Origin: JBAZWE01 sp041658605
Lineage (GTDB): Bacteria > Actinomycetota > Thermoleophilia > BMS3ABIN01
NCBI GenBank assembly: GCA_041658605.1
Contig: JBAZZU010000001.1
Coordinates: 124,001-188,000, forward strand
DNA length: 64,000 bases
Reading direction: 5' to 3'
Below, piece after piece: positions 8,177 through 16,630 of the stretch. Below the pieces are notes generated by a model. That model did not search any database and was not told the origin of the DNA. It was given only the letters and a program-made list of their open reading frames with translations. The stretch's first letter is position 1. Every line of letters starts with the position of its first letter. The position numbers and the translations under genes were made by a program.

Positions 8177-9428
8177 GGATAAAGAACAAAAGCAAATTTC
8201 AGACATGATCGACAGAATGCTCGCGGGCGATGTTATATCTACGTCCGGAGAAACCACAGAGGAAGCGCGGCAGCTGCTGGCGATAGCGGCTGAACTTATG
8301 GACGGCAGGGCTTTGCCGGACGGCCGTTTCGAGGAACGGCTCGCGCTTGGAATGGCAAAGCTTAAGGCTGCGGATAGCGGGTCTGACGCGGTTGCCGCCG
8401 CAGGAGAAAAACGGAGACTGCTTCCAGGCTGGTTGAGCCTGCCCCGGATTGCCGCCGTGACGGCCGCGCTGGTCCTGGGACTGGGTGTCATCGGCCTGAC
8501 TGGGGCCATAATCCGCGGCGGCGGGCCTGGCAGTTCCACGCCCAGCCCTGCGTTGGTCACGGACGCGGTCACTGACTCCGATGTCGCATCGCGTGAGAAA
8601 TCAACAGGTATCTCCCCCGTACCCGGCCAGACGGGAGCTGCACAGGACAGCTCCGGCTTTTCCGGCCCCGAGGCGGAGAGCGCCGCCGGCTCAGCCGCGT
8701 CATCACCCGGCTTGCCATCCAGCCAGCGCGTCATCAAGACAGCCGACTACACGATCGAAGTCGCCCAGGGCGAGTTCGACGGCAAGTACTCTGAAATCAA
8801 GGCGGTCGCGGCCAGATATGGCGGATATGTTGTCTCGGCGGACGCGCGCTCTTATGGCGAAGACCTGATGAGGGGAACCATCTCGATCCGGGTCGCGAGC
8901 TCGGCCGATAATTTCGACCGTGCCCAGAATGACATCGACGCCCTTGGAAACGTAAAGTCCAGGAAGATATCCGGGCAGGATGTCACGGAAGAATATGTGG
9001 ACCTCCAGAGCCGGCTGCGCAACTACGAAGCTCAGGAAGCCCAGATGCTGGCCCTGATGCAAAGAGCCCAGACGATTGAGGAGATACTGTCGGTGCAGTC
9101 ACGCCTCTCAGAAGTGCAGTCCCAGATCGAACAGATAAAGGGCCGCATCACGTATATGGAATCGCGCACAGACTTCGCAACGATCACGGTTGACCTGCGG
9201 GAGACGAAGGACGGTGGCGCGCAGGAGACAGACGGCACCGACTGGAGATTCGTGGAATCGGTGGAATACGCTGGCTGGCTGGCGGTACAGACCTTCAACT
9301 TCGTCATCATGGCGATGGGGGTAATCCTGCCGCTGATACTCATGGCCTTCCTGGCCTATCTGCTGATACTCAAACTGGTGCAGTGGCGCAGGGTTCGCAA
9401 CGGCTCAGGTCCTGACCGACAGGCGTAA
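8169..9428 (+). CDS. DUF4349 membrane protein, probable anti-sigma partner
   Basis: A 419-residue membrane protein. A cytoplasmic N-terminus of about 90 residues is followed by a membrane helix (RIAAVTAALVLGLGVIGLTG), a Ser/Gly/Pro-rich linker, the DUF4349 domain beginning at VIKTADYTIEV, a coiled coil (EYVDLQSRLRNYEAQEAQML) and a second membrane helix near the C-terminus (VILPLILMAFLAYLLIL). The N-terminal segment occupies the place of an anti-sigma domain, but no HxxxCxxC zinc motif is seen. Overlap with the ECF sigma gene supports a regulatory role, which is inference. Confidence 0.8.
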   Translation: MTEDKEQKQISDMIDRMLAGDVISTSGETTEEARQLLAIAAELMDGRALPDGRFEERLALGMAKLKAADSGSDAVAAAGEKRRLLPGWLSLPRIAAVTAALVLGLGVIGLTGAIIRGGGPGSSTPSPALVTDAVTDSDVASREKSTGISPVPGQTGAAQDSSGFSGPEAESAAGSAASSPGLPSSQRVIKTADYTIEVAQGEFDGKYSEIKAVAARYGGYVVSADARSYGEDLMRGTISIRVASSADNFDRAQNDIDALGNVKSRKISGQDVTEEYVDLQSRLRNYEAQEAQMLALMQRAQTIEEILSVQSRLSEVQSQIEQIKGRITYMESRTDFATITVDLRETKDGGAQETDGTDWRFVESVEYAGWLAVQTFNFVIMAMGVILPLILMAFLAYLLILKLVQWRRVRNGSGPDRQA

Positions 9429-9448
9429 ATACGGCATGATCGATTGTT

Positions 9449-9482
9449 CTTTCAGGGGCACGCTTCCGGGTGTCCCTGAAAG
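9449..9482. terminator. Bidirectional terminator-like hairpin between converging genes
   Basis: A 13-bp stem with one G-U pair: CTTTCAGGGGCAC (9449-9461) pairs with GTGTCCCTGAAAG (9470-9482) around an 8-base loop. It lies in the 66-bp gap between two converging genes. There is no downstream U-run, so termination efficiency is uncertain. Confidence 0.55.
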
Positions 9483-9494
9483 CTGTCCATGATC

Positions 9495-11012
9495 TCAGCA
9501 CGTCGAAATGATGATGCCTCCGGCAGCCACCACGTCACCCCGATACAGAACCGCCGACTGGCCGGGAGCCACGCCATAGACCGGTTCATCCAGTTCGATC
9601 ATCCATTCATCGGGGTTTGACCGCTCCAGCCGGGCGGCAACGGGCGGCGAGTTATACCTCACCTGAGCCTGCAACTTTGCGATTTCCAGTTTTTCTGTGG
9701 AGAAGAAACTGCTTATTTCCCTAAGCTCAAAACGTTTGACAGCCAGCTGCTCTCGATGCCCGACAGTCACAAGATTTTCTTTCGCGGATATGCCCAGCAC
9801 ATAGAGTGGTTCAGCGGCACTTACGCCAAGGCCGCGGCGCTGGCCGACTGTATAGTTAATGTATCCGTCATGCTTCCCCAGTTTCGAGCCGTCGCTGGCG
9901 ACGATATCACCCTCGCCCGGTATATTATCCAGGCGCGCTCGCAGAAAACGCCGGTAATCGTCGTCGGGGATGAAACAGACCTCCTGGCTCTCGGGCCGCT
10001 CGTGCGCGATCATTCCGGCTTCACGTGCGAGCCTGCGTACCTCTGATTTTTGTAATCCTCCCAGCGGGAATTCCACGCGCTCGAGAAGTCCCGGGCTTAT
10101 TCCCCACAACATGTATGACTGATCCTTGCCTTTGTCCAGCCCTCTGGCAAGCAGGCGCTGACCTTCTTCCTCGATAATGCGGGCGTAGTGTCCGGTTGCG
10201 ACAAGTGCGGCTCCGAGCCGGTCAGCCAGGGCCACCAGTGCCGGGAAGCGAAAATCGCCGTTGCAGCGCGTGCATGGATTAGGGGTTCGCCCGGCGGAAT
10301 ACTCGGCTGTAAAATAATCAACTATCTGCGATTCAAACGTATTCGAGTAATCAACAGTCAGGTGTGCGAGGCCCATGTCATGACATACTGCCCGCGCATC
10401 ACGAATGGCCTTCGGCGAGCAGCAGGTTGCGCTCTCCTCATCTGTTTCACAGTCGGGATCGGTCCAGAGGCGCATAGTCACTCCTGTGACGCGCCGGCCC
10501 GCATCTCTTTCCAGCATACAGGCGACTGAGCTGTCGACGCCACCGCTCATCGCAACCAAAACATGGTCTTCGTCCATGCCATCCGCTATGGGGAAACTAT
10601 CACGCCGGATCGAATCTTCCAGGGCTCCGTGCAGCGCTTCGATAGCGAAATCCGTCGCCTGTGCCAGACGCGTGGACTCAGGATCAGGTATGCCAGCAGA
10701 CGGATCGGCTGGCAAACAGACGTCTGCGGTATCAGACGAAAGACTCCGCTGTAACGTTACCGGCGAGATAGCCGCGGCTTCATCCCATCGAATATCCGTG
10801 ATCATCACCGAAAGCATGCTGCCAGCAGCAATAACAGCGCTCGAACCCGTTGCCTGGTAGCTGCAAGCGCCTATCTGCTCACCGGTGAAACGCAGGAATA
10901 TCGTGATCTGCGCTCCGCAATCCGGATCTCCGGCGCTGCCGGCGCCATCGGGCGCCGACATGCCGCCACTGTTGCGGGGGTTATAAAAATGATCTTTGAA
11001 TACAGGATCCAT
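9495..11012 (-). CDS. mnmA: IscU/NifU-like domain fused to tRNA 2-thiouridylase MnmA
   Basis: MnmA makes 2-thiouridine at position 34 of Lys, Glu and Gln tRNAs using ATP and persulfide sulfur. The 505-residue protein is about 140 longer than usual. Residues 1-140 form an IscU/NifU-N-like domain (DHFYNPRNSGG...DPDCGA). The MnmA part starts at about 148 with the PP-loop SGGVDSS (156-162), catalytic cysteines in NPCTRCN and SQEVCFI, and VGQRRGLGV near the end. In the IscU part only Cys32 of the three cluster ligands remains; positions matching Cys2 and Cys3 read G-S (57) and Gln118. A role as sulfur-relay docking module rather than Fe-S scaffold is inference. Confidence 0.93.
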   Translation of the reverse strand: MDPVFKDHFYNPRNSGGMSAPDGAGSAGDPDCGAQITIFLRFTGEQIGACSYQATGSSAVIAAGSMLSVMITDIRWDEAAAISPVTLQRSLSSDTADVCLPADPSAGIPDPESTRLAQATDFAIEALHGALEDSIRRDSFPIADGMDEDHVLVAMSGGVDSSVACMLERDAGRRVTGVTMRLWTDPDCETDEESATCCSPKAIRDARAVCHDMGLAHLTVDYSNTFESQIVDYFTAEYSAGRTPNPCTRCNGDFRFPALVALADRLGAALVATGHYARIIEEEGQRLLARGLDKGKDQSYMLWGISPGLLERVEFPLGGLQKSEVRRLAREAGMIAHERPESQEVCFIPDDDYRRFLRARLDNIPGEGDIVASDGSKLGKHDGYINYTVGQRRGLGVSAAEPLYVLGISAKENLVTVGHREQLAVKRFELREISSFFSTEKLEIAKLQAQVRYNSPPVAARLERSNPDEWMIELDEPVYGVAPGQSAVLYRGDVVAAGGIIISTC

Positions 11013-11066
11013 GGTTTAATAATAACCTGTGTCGACCCGGCGCCGAAATTCAAGCAGGCCTGGGGA

Positions 11067-11097
11067 TAAAAAAAGGACCGAACGATTCGGTCCTTTT
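11067..11097 (-). terminator. Rho-independent terminator
   Basis: GGACCGAA (11075-11082) pairs with TTCGGTCC (11086-11093) around CGA, with an A-run on the left that is a U-run on the minus-strand transcript and TTTT on the right. It lies just past the end of the thioredoxin-fold lipoprotein gene and could also work in the other direction. Confidence 0.85.
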
Positions 11098-11122
11098 GAT
11101 TCTTGCGCGTATCTGGGAGATA

Positions 11123-11650
11123 TCAGGTCTTGGTCGCTTCGACTATTCCCTGTTCGATTGAGAGGTTGTCGGCGTAACCGGTCCATGCCCTCTGAACCGT
11201 TGCCTGCTTGTTTATGATTATCAATGATGGAGTCGTATTGACGTTGAGCAGCATTGCCAGGTCCATGTATCTTGCGCCGTCGCTATAGAGGTAAGTGTAG
11301 AAATCGACCTGTCCCCTGTAGCGGCTCTCAAGCGTGGATATTGTCGATCTGACCTGGGAATCGTCATAAGCAGAAGGGCCTGTCATGTAAAACAGGACGA
11401 CTACCGGACGCCTTTTCTTGATGGAATCGCTGAAATCCTTCGGGGATTGATCGGTGGGAGATATTACCTGCCCGATCAGGTTCTCGACCCTGGTCGTACT
11501 GCTACCGCCAGCCGCTCCCCCTTTTGACTTTGAGGTGCTGGTCTTGGTCGATGCCTTGGTGGTAGGCGCTTCCTCGCCACATCCGGCAAATAAAAAAGCC
11601 GCCAGTGCGATTATCAAAGCTGTGGCGGTTACATTGAGGAGCCTTGTCAT
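11123..11650 (-). CDS. Thioredoxin-fold lipoprotein lacking the CxxC
   Basis: A 175-residue exported protein. The ATG at 11650 has GGGAG just upstream and is preferred over the frame's earlier start at 11683. A signal peptide with lipobox FLFAGC is followed by a Thr/Ser/Lys linker. A thioredoxin-like domain begins near PVVVLFYMTGPSAYD, with the cis-Pro loop NTTPSLIIIN. Where thioredoxins have WCxxC, this protein has TGPSAY, so it cannot do disulfide exchange. It may bind or hold a partner at the membrane surface; the function is unknown. It is monocistronic, with its own terminator. Confidence 0.75.
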   Translation of the reverse strand: MTRLLNVTATALIIALAAFLFAGCGEEAPTTKASTKTSTSKSKGGAAGGSSTTRVENLIGQVISPTDQSPKDFSDSIKKRRPVVVLFYMTGPSAYDDSQVRSTISTLESRYRGQVDFYTYLYSDGARYMDLAMLLNVNTTPSLIIINKQATVQRAWTGYADNLSIEQGIVEATKT

Positions 11651-11950
11651 GCTCTCCCTTCTTTTCACAAAATAAAGCTCCACCTTGCCGTGTCTGTCCG
11701 TTTATTGAACCTGCTCCAGCAGGTGGGTGCCCTCTCCCCAGCTACCCATGGGCAGGTGGGGAAGATTAAGCTCCCGTACTCAATATGTTGGCTCAATAAA
11801 GTTACAAATCACAAACAAGGTCGAGCTAGCTTTATACTAGCACACGACAATCTTTTTCGGCAATAGGCAGATAAATCCTTGTTTCCGGTAATAATTTATC
11901 TGATGGCCACGATGGATTATATCCGGAAACCATCTTTCCTGAAACCGCTG
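11651..11950 (-). other. Structured upstream region of the lipoprotein gene
   Basis: About 300 bp between aspS and the lipoprotein gene. On the minus strand TATAAA (11831-11836) could be a -10. Between it and the gene lie two hairpins: 11735-11740 with 11757-11762 (TCCCCA/TGGGGA, containing CCCATGGG), and 11710-11723 (CCTGC-TGGA-GCAGG). No known riboswitch was recognised. Confidence 0.4.
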
Positions 11951-13699
11951 CTACTGTTTCAGCCTGAGTTCCTTCAACTGACGCGGATCCACCTGCGCCG
12001 GGGCACCCGTCAGCGGGCAGCCTCCGCTTTGTGTCTTGGGGAATGCTATCACATCGCGGATCGTCGGCAGTCCTGCCATCAGCATAACCAGCCTGTCCAG
12101 ACCGAAAGCGAGACCGCCGTGCGGAGGGGCGCCATATTTGAGCGCCTCCAGCAGGAATCCGAAGTCCATCTCCATCTGGTGGTCCTCATGACCCAGAATA
12201 GCGAGTATCTTCCTCTGCAGGTCGGGCTTGTGGATTCGCAGGCCGCCGCTGGCTATCTCAACCCCGTTTAAAACCAGGTCATACAGCCTGCCGCGCAGCC
12301 GGAGCGGCTCCTCGTCGATATAGCGAATCGTCGCTTCGGTGGGAAGCGTGAACGGATGATGCTCGGCGACGATCTCTCCGGTGTCACTGTCGAGCTTGAA
12401 CATGGGGAAATCGGTCACCCAGAGGAAGCTCCATCCTTCCCTTATGAGATCGAGCTTCTCAGCAAGCCGGGGCCTGAGGGCGCCGAGCACGGCCTCTGCG
12501 GTCCCGATGGTATCGGCGACGAAGAATATGACGTCGCCTTCTTCAGCGCCGGCCGCTTCCATCACGGCTGCAAGCTCGTCCGGTGAGAGGAACTTGGCAA
12601 TCGGAGACTGGACTTCGAGTTTTTCTCGGATTATCAGGTAAGCAAGGCCTTTGGCTCCGAGGGATATGGCAAATTCTGTCAGTTCGTCGATCTCCCGGCG
12701 CGAGAAGCTGGACGCACCTGGCGCCCTGATGGCTCTTACGGTCCCGCCAGCGGACAGCGCCTTTTCAAAGACGCCGAATCCCGAGCCGCGGAAGATATCA
12801 GACGCGTCTACTATCTGAAGGCCAAAACGCAGGTCGGGCTTGTCGGAACCGTATTTGAGGAGAGCTTCATCGTGGGTAATGACAGGAAACGGCTTTGCCA
12901 GATCGACGTTCATGGTCTTCATAAAGAGGTCAGCCATCAGCTCCTCCAGCAGTCCCATGATGCCAGCCTCGGACATGAAAGACATCTCCATGTCTACCTG
13001 GGTGTGTTCCGGCTGGCGGTCGGCCCTTAAATCCTCGTCCCGGAACGCGTGGGCGAACTGGTAATAGCGGTCAAGACCCGACATCATCAGCAGTTGCTTG
13101 AAGAGCTGCGGCGACTGAGGCAGGGCATAGAACTTTTTCGGCTGCAGCCGGCATGGCACCAGGAAATCACGGGCGCCTTCGGGAGTGCTCTTCGTAAGCA
13201 CGGGCGTTTCCACCTCGGTAAAATCGTTATTGTCCAGAAAGTTTCTAACCGTCTTCGAGACCGTATGACGGAGTATGAGGTTATCGCGCATCTCCTCACG
13301 CCTGAGGTCGATGTAGCGGTATTTGAGCCGCAGGTTCTCGTCCACGTCTCCCTGCTCCTCGACGCCGAACGGCGGTGTCTCGGACCGGTTGAGGATCTCG
13401 ACGCTGGTGACATTGATTTCGACCTCTCCCGTCGGCAGATCCGGGTTTACTGTCTCCGCCGGACGCGGAGCCACATTCCCTTTGACTTCAAGCACGTCCT
13501 CGGGACGCAAAGAATGGCCCGTAGTATGTACCTCTCCTGAGCGCTCGGGGTCGAATACTATCTGCACGAGACCACTGACATCACGCAGGTCGATAAAGAT
13601 AAGCCCGCCGTGGTCACGGCGCCTGTGAACCCAGCCGCAGACGGTCACGCTGCTGTCGATGTTGTCCTTCGTTAATCTTCCACAATAGTCGGTGCGCAT
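11951..13699 (-). CDS. aspS: Aspartate--tRNA ligase
   Basis: A class II synthetase charging tRNA-Asp (possibly also tRNA-Asn; not decidable here). At 582 residues it is the bacterial type, with an N-terminal OB anticodon-binding domain (VTVCGWVHRRRDHGGLIFIDLRD), catalytic core with motif 2 FRDEDLRADRQPEHTQ, a GAD insertion domain in the middle, and motif 3 GGLAFGLDRLVMLMAG. The ATG at 13699 begins MRTDYCG. It follows hisS on the same strand, the usual hisS-aspS pairing, with two long hairpin elements in the 230-bp gap between them. Confidence 0.96.
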   Translation of the reverse strand: MRTDYCGRLTKDNIDSSVTVCGWVHRRRDHGGLIFIDLRDVSGLVQIVFDPERSGEVHTTGHSLRPEDVLEVKGNVAPRPAETVNPDLPTGEVEINVTSVEILNRSETPPFGVEEQGDVDENLRLKYRYIDLRREEMRDNLILRHTVSKTVRNFLDNNDFTEVETPVLTKSTPEGARDFLVPCRLQPKKFYALPQSPQLFKQLLMMSGLDRYYQFAHAFRDEDLRADRQPEHTQVDMEMSFMSEAGIMGLLEELMADLFMKTMNVDLAKPFPVITHDEALLKYGSDKPDLRFGLQIVDASDIFRGSGFGVFEKALSAGGTVRAIRAPGASSFSRREIDELTEFAISLGAKGLAYLIIREKLEVQSPIAKFLSPDELAAVMEAAGAEEGDVIFFVADTIGTAEAVLGALRPRLAEKLDLIREGWSFLWVTDFPMFKLDSDTGEIVAEHHPFTLPTEATIRYIDEEPLRLRGRLYDLVLNGVEIASGGLRIHKPDLQRKILAILGHEDHQMEMDFGFLLEALKYGAPPHGGLAFGLDRLVMLMAGLPTIRDVIAFPKTQSGGCPLTGAPAQVDPRQLKELRLKQ

Positions 13700-13735
13700 G
13701 ATTTCCGTTTCCTTAATGATGCTGGTGTTGGTGTT

Positions 13736-13811
13736 GGATTGAGCTGATTGTTCCCACCTCCGCTAAAGCGTCTTCGACAAGACGCTACGGCGGAAACAAT
13801 CAGCTCAATCC
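13736..13811. repeat. Long hairpin element A (intergenic family)
   Basis: Arms GGATTGAGCTGATTGTT (13736-13752) and its exact complement (13795-13811), 17 of 17 paired. Inside are CCGC/GCGG and the core hairpin AGCGTCTT-CGAC-AAGACGCT (13767-13786). Read on the minus strand the core matches element B. It lies just upstream of aspS. Confidence 0.85.
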
Positions 13812-13839
13812 ATCCATGTTTTCTTTTATATATACTCCC

Positions 13840-13915
13840 GGGGCGGGCAGGTATTTTCCCGCGGAACGTCTTGTCGAAGACGCTTTAGTGCAGCGGGGAA
13901 ATACCTGCCCGCCCC
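13840..13915. repeat. Long hairpin element B (intergenic family)
   Basis: 23-nt arms at 13840-13862 and 13893-13915 pair at 22 of 23 positions (left arm begins GGGGCGGGCAGGTATTTT). The core is CGTCTT-GTCG-AAGACG followed by CTTTAGTG. It lies 18 bp past the hisS stop and is in inverted orientation relative to element A. Confidence 0.85.
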
Positions 13916-13932
13916 ACGCCACTCCGAAACTT

Positions 13933-15183
13933 TTACAGTCGAGCCTTCAGATATTCCTGAAAACCATCCAGTTTGACCGATTCCTGATCACTGGTGCCCA
14001 TGTCACGCACCGTAACTGCGCCAGCCTTCATCTCGTCCTCACCGATGATAACAGCAAACCGCGCTCCAAGCCGCGACGCCTGCTTCATCTGTCCCTTGGC
14101 GCTGCGTCCCGCGTAATCGGTGTCCGAGCTGATACCCAGACCGCGCAGTTCGTGCAGCAGCTCTACGACTACCGGACGCGCGCTTTCATCGAGTACCATG
14201 AAAAATACATCTATCTCCTGCTTCGGCGTATTTTCTCCGGCCGACTCGAGCGCCAGGACGATACGTTCCATGCCGGTGCCAAAACCTATCGCCGGCGTGG
14301 GATGCCCGCCTATCTCCTCTACCAGTCCGTCGTAGCGCCCACCGCCCCCGATGCCCTTCTGAGCGCCCAGCCGGGCACACTCATATTCAAAGGTTGTACG
14401 CGTATAGTAGTCAAAGCCGCGCACAAGTGTTCCGTCTATCTGGTACTCCCGGCCCAGCAAATCAAGATACTGCCGGACTCGATCAAAATGCTCCTGGCAT
14501 GGCGCGCAGAGGCTGTCAACCAGTTTCGGGGCGTCGTTCAGAAGCAAGATGCATTTTTCGTTCTTGCAATCGAAAACCCGCAAAGGATTCATGATGGCGC
14601 GCTCGCGGCAGTCGCCGCACAGCTCACCGCCGATATGGTCGAGGTGTTGCTTCAGCCCGCTTATGTAAGCCGGCCTGCAATCCGGACATCCCATGCTGCT
14701 CAGCTTGAGCTCAACATCGGGGACATCGAGAGCCGCATACAGATCGGACAACATGATGATGAGCTCGGCGTCAAGAGAGGATTCGCCAGAACCGATCGCT
14801 TCGGCTCCCAGCTGGTAATGCTCGCGAAAGCGCCCTGCCTGCGGCCGTTCAAAACGAAACATGCGCTCGTAGTACCACATCTTCACGGGCTGGGGGGATT
14901 TGTGCATTCCGTGCTGGATATAAGCCCTGACCACCGGAGCGGTTCCCTCGGGCTTGAGTGTCAGGCTGCGTCCGCCCTTGTCCTCGAACGTGTACATCTC
15001 CTTGCGTACTATGTCGGAGGAGGCGCCGACGCCGCGAACAAAAAGTTCCGTGTCCTCGAATGTGGGCGTCGCTATCCTGCCGTAACCAGCGGCGGAAAAA
15101 ACACGCCGGGCTTCATCCATGACTTTTTGCCTCAGCTGCTGCTGCGCGGGAAGAACATCGTATGTCCCTTTTGGCCCCTGCAT
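13933..15183 (-). CDS. hisS: Histidine--tRNA ligase
   Basis: A class II synthetase charging tRNA-His, 416 residues from ATG 15183 (a GTG at 15189 overlapping the upstream stop is the alternative). The N-terminus MQGPKGTYDVLP is diagnostic. Motif 2 is YERMFRFERPQAGRFREHYQ, the HisA motif is LVRGFDYYTRTTFEY, motif 3 follows (AIGFGTGMERIVLALE), and the C-terminal anticodon-binding domain starts near IDVFFMVLDESARPV. Cysteines in CRPAYISGLKQHLDHIGGEL and CGDC in the insertion may bind metal. Coupled to the upstream metallo-beta-lactamase-fold gene. Confidence 0.96.
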   Translation of the reverse strand: MQGPKGTYDVLPAQQQLRQKVMDEARRVFSAAGYGRIATPTFEDTELFVRGVGASSDIVRKEMYTFEDKGGRSLTLKPEGTAPVVRAYIQHGMHKSPQPVKMWYYERMFRFERPQAGRFREHYQLGAEAIGSGESSLDAELIIMLSDLYAALDVPDVELKLSSMGCPDCRPAYISGLKQHLDHIGGELCGDCRERAIMNPLRVFDCKNEKCILLLNDAPKLVDSLCAPCQEHFDRVRQYLDLLGREYQIDGTLVRGFDYYTRTTFEYECARLGAQKGIGGGGRYDGLVEEIGGHPTPAIGFGTGMERIVLALESAGENTPKQEIDVFFMVLDESARPVVVELLHELRGLGISSDTDYAGRSAKGQMKQASRLGARFAVIIGEDEMKAGAVTVRDMGTSDQESVKLDGFQEYLKARL

Positions 15184-15185
15184 GG

Positions 15186-15869
15186 TCACCAGCCCAGATC
15201 GGTCAGGAACGGATTGTTTTCTTTTTCCTGTTCCAGTGTGGTCGAGTTTCCGTGACCGGGATAGACGACCGTGTCTGCAGGATACCGGAGGACAAGGTTT
15301 TTCACAGAAGTGGCCAGAACTTCAAAAGAGCCACCGGAAAGATCGGTGCGCCCAATCGACCCATGAAATAGCAGATCGCCGCAGAAGAGGGAATCCGCCG
15401 CGAAATAGGTAAGAGACCCCGTCGAATGGCCCGGAGTCGCGATAACATCGATTTCGATGCCGCCAATGATCTTTTTTTCCCCTCCGGACAATAACTCATC
15501 GACCTTGCAGGCCTTAAATGACGGCATTCCCGGAAAAAGCAGGTATTCATCCGGAGAACCGAGAACATCTGATACCTCGCTGCTTCCATAGACCGGTGCG
15601 CCGGTCTCCTCCACGATCTCTGCAGTCGCCCCCAGGTGATCGGAATGTCCGTGCGTGATGAGAACGGCTTCCAGCCTGCAATCTGCGGCTTCGATCGCGC
15701 CCATGATGATCGAAGGATCGTCGCCGGGATCGATCAGAAAACATGATCCGGAGTCCCTGTCGGCGACAAGATAACAGTTTGCCTGAATGGGGCCTACGGG
15801 CCGGGTTATGATCCTGACGTCTATTTTCTTCTCCTTGAACTCGTGGCAGGGAATGGTTAACGCTAGCAA
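15186..15869 (-). CDS. Metallo-beta-lactamase-fold hydrolase (glyoxalase II-like)
   Basis: A 227-residue hydrolase of the hydroxyacylglutathione hydrolase-like group: PVGPIQANCYLVADRDSG, the metal motif THGHSDH, a later His in ATPGHSTGSL, the Asp in FCGDLLFHGSIGRTD and the final YPGHG. The order MBL hydrolase-hisS-aspS is common in Firmicutes and actinobacteria. The frame's start is a TTG at 15869. Family members normally begin about 15 codons later, where AAGGAG stands six bases before an ATA codon, so the true start is uncertain. The substrate is not determinable. Confidence 0.85.
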   Translation of the reverse strand: MLALTIPCHEFKEKKIDVRIITRPVGPIQANCYLVADRDSGSCFLIDPGDDPSIIMGAIEAADCRLEAVLITHGHSDHLGATAEIVEETGAPVYGSSEVSDVLGSPDEYLLFPGMPSFKACKVDELLSGGEKKIIGGIEIDVIATPGHSTGSLTYFAADSLFCGDLLFHGSIGRTDLSGGSFEVLATSVKNLVLRYPADTVVYPGHGNSTTLEQEKENNPFLTDLGW

Positions 15870-15923
15870 ATCCGCCGTATCCGGGCAAACCGCGCGATAC
15901 AGACAAGGGTGAACACCCGCCGG

Positions 15924-16535
15924 TCATATCTTGCGCATGAGGGGGCTTGCCGCCGCGAATACCATCCAGATATAAGGCATGATCGCGGGATAGAAGAAAC
16001 TGAAAACGATCGAGACCGCAAAACCGGTCGGCATGATCATCGATACCCGCATCGAGTGCCTCACTTCCTGCTCGTCGATGTCGTCATGCAGGAGACCCGG
16101 CTGCCTTAGAACCAGCAGCCACATCAATGCCGCAAGAAAACCCGCAAGTGATATCACTGCCGCATAGAAGACCTGCGCCACCTCATCCCCCGGGTGTGTG
16201 CCATAAACCCCCGTTGGAAAAGGCAGAAACGCGATCACCAGCAGAAAAAAGAAATTCAGCCAGATCAATCCCACGCTGTATCTTTTCACATGGTTGTTGA
16301 AGTGAAGATGCTTGAGCCACAGGAGTGCGAGCACGCCGAAGCTGATCGCGTAACTGGTGAACATCGGTATGTTGCCTACAAGGTCGTCTCCCAGCTCACG
16401 GTCGGGGGCGTTCACGGGAATCGGAATCTGGACCACGAGCAGGGTGATCGCCACCGCGAAGACGGCATCGCTGAAATTAACGATGCGTTTTGTGCTTCTC
16501 GAATGGTCAATATCCGGGTTGATCCTGTTTTTCAT
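15924..16535 (-). CDS. TMEM175-family potassium channel (DUF1211)
   Basis: A 203-residue integral membrane protein. The signature RIVNFSDAVFAVAITLLV (with the FSD motif) in the first helix defines bacterial TMEM175/DUF1211 proteins, which form potassium-permeable channels from six-helix units. Further helices are visible (SYAISFGVLALLWLKHLHF, LIWLNFFFLLVIAFLPFP, FYAAVISLAGFLAALMWLLV and a C-terminal pair). It is separated by 54 bp from the hydrolase and 95 bp from the phosphorylase gene, and has no obvious operon partner. Confidence 0.85.
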   Translation of the reverse strand: MKNRINPDIDHSRSTKRIVNFSDAVFAVAITLLVVQIPIPVNAPDRELGDDLVGNIPMFTSYAISFGVLALLWLKHLHFNNHVKRYSVGLIWLNFFFLLVIAFLPFPTGVYGTHPGDEVAQVFYAAVISLAGFLAALMWLLVLRQPGLLHDDIDEQEVRHSMRVSMIMPTGFAVSIVFSFFYPAIMPYIWMVFAAASPLMRKI

Positions 16536-16630
16536 GTTATTTTTTCAGTCTGAATGCGCATTCCTGTCTGTTCGTATTCGAGAATCACACCACGCCGGCA
16601 CTTATAAAAACAATTAACGCTGCGCATATA

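Noticed and set aside
13700..15183. T-box leaders for alaS, aspS or hisS
   Set aside because: The T-box sequence AGGGTGGNACCGCG was not found upstream of any synthetase gene in the window.
13816..15255. Long plus-strand open frame opposite hisS (479 codons)
   Set aside because: It is the antisense shadow of hisS, has biased composition and no domain signal, and begins inside hairpin region B.
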